DNA from: an uncultured Oscillospiraceae bacterium
GTDB lineage: Bacteria > Bacillota > Clostridia > Oscillospirales > Ruminococcaceae
DNA: 28,715 nucleotides
Direction: 5' to 3'
Assembly: GCA_934446455.1 (NCBI GenBank)
Contig: CAKSEE010000036.1
Span: forward strand, 1-28,715
Numbering within the stretch: the first letter of the stretch is position 1; every line of letters starts with the position of its first letter. Made by a program: the position numbers and the translations under genes. Shown here piece after piece: positions 28,254-28,715 of this stretch. The notes below the pieces were generated by a model. It was not told where the DNA came from and did not search any database. It saw only the letters and a list, made by a program, of their open reading frames with translations.

Positions 28254-28715
28254 GAACAGACGCTCGGAAGTCGCGAAACAAAATGGAGAGCCGTGTAGCG
28301 CGTCCAACGGGGTATTGAAAGCAGTTGCGAAAACCCTGCAAGGCGCACGGCGCCGAAAAATCGGCAAAGGGGGAGAGGGAGAGGGGAAAGGGAGTCCGAG
28401 GGAAAACCCGTTTGGGAGAGGGGGAAATGCCGATTTTTGTAGGATTTTGTTCTTCCACCTCTCCCATGAGGGTGTTCCCTCGTTTCTACCCGTGCGGCAG
28501 CACAATAAAATTCCTGCTGACAATTTGTCGGTGCAAAAGGCTCTTTGCGCCGAGCAATCGCCTACAGTCCACCCGACGCGCTGTCGGTTAGCGTCTCGAT
28601 GCGCTCGCCGGCGCCTTTTGCCCTGTCGGGCTGCCGACCGCTACGCTCGGCGCGTATGCCTGCGTGTGACAGCGCACGCCAGCACGGTTCATTCAGCCGT
28701 AACTGCCTGTCGGGC
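28254..28715 (-). repeat. Right arm of the large imperfect inverted repeat
   Basis: Reverse-complement counterpart of 27616-28058, with the block matches listed there. The window ends inside or at the edge of this arm, so its true outer boundary is not visible. It differs from the left arm mainly by point changes and by a different outer segment (about 28550-28690). No gene is supported. Confidence 0.88.
28369..28392 (+). other. G-quadruplex motif
   Basis: Four G-runs, GGGGG-AGA-GGG-AGA-GGGG-AAA-GGG, with 3-nt loops satisfy the usual intramolecular quadruplex rule. The left arm has the same tract on the minus strand (27927-27944), but its fourth run is only GG. Confidence 0.75.

Noticed and set aside
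27616..28715. Integron attC-type cassette sites (GTTA/TAAC ends on palindromic DNA)
   Set aside because: The GGTTACGGCT and AGCCGTAAC ends invite comparison, but the arms are far longer than attC sites, no integrase or cassette gene is present and the R/L box spacing does not fit.

Overview
The window is about 28.7 kb of GC-rich DNA (GC-rich third codon positions and long antisense shadow frames) from what looks like an anaerobic, Gram-positive-type gut or rumen bacterium of the Clostridia, possibly Oscillospirales-like. This rests on a cdaA-cdaR-FAD-protein operon, a zapA-U32 pair, a YfhO/GT2 pair, DUF4097, DUF1653 and GH5 lipoproteins, and good AGGAGG-type ribosome binding sites. The genus assignment is inference. 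No rRNA, tRNA, CRISPR array, prophage or transposase gene is visible.

Layout. (1) 82-5281, minus strand: one operon transcribed from a promoter at 5335-5363, in the order trmL, degV-like, cdaA, cdaR, FAD-dependent oxidoreductase. It combines tRNA modification with c-di-AMP synthesis and its membrane regulator. (2) 5475-11699, plus strand: a promoter drives zapA (with a long coiled coil), a U32 peptidase-family gene, an SGNH-hydrolase lipoprotein and an AraC-type regulator. These are followed by two decayed genes, an HExxH membrane-metalloprotease-like gene with a frameshift and a GNAT acetyltransferase remnant. (3) 11834-12226: a VOC-family gene, then a 269-bp nested inverted-repeat element. 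(4) 12563-13920, minus strand: trmO and a HAD hydrolase behind a promoter and a leader terminator-like hairpin. (5) 14101-22521, plus strand: a long, tightly packed operon with a formate/nitrite transporter-type channel, a small membrane protein, a DUF4097 protein, YjbQ, a polyprenol-type GT2 glycosyltransferase, a YfhO-type membrane glycosyltransferase and a large STAND/LuxR-type regulator, closed by a hairpin terminator. (6) 22595-24403, minus strand: a GH5 endoglucanase-like lipoprotein with a LacI-type operator candidate. (7) 24623-27609, plus strand: a DUF1653 gene, an iron-containing alcohol dehydrogenase and an M20-family amidohydrolase. The last has a consensus promoter followed almost at once by a strong terminator hairpin. 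(8) 27616-28715: 1.1 kb with no convincing gene, built as a large imperfect palindrome.

Most interesting. The terminal palindrome has two arms of about 450 bp with a nearly constant symmetry axis (about 28157). They share blocks of 25/25, 37/38 and 32/32 identical bases around a unique centre of about 195 bp, and each arm is rich in hairpins and G/C-tract structure. It looks like an undescribed dispersed or MITE-like element or a structured-nucleic-acid locus, and it is cut by the window edge. Second, two consensus promoters (13984-14013 minus, 26211-26239 plus) are each followed within about 5-11 nt of the predicted start by a hairpin with a 7-8 nt T tract. This suggests very short leader attenuators or tiny RNAs. 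Third, there is a patch of gene decay at 10983-11699.
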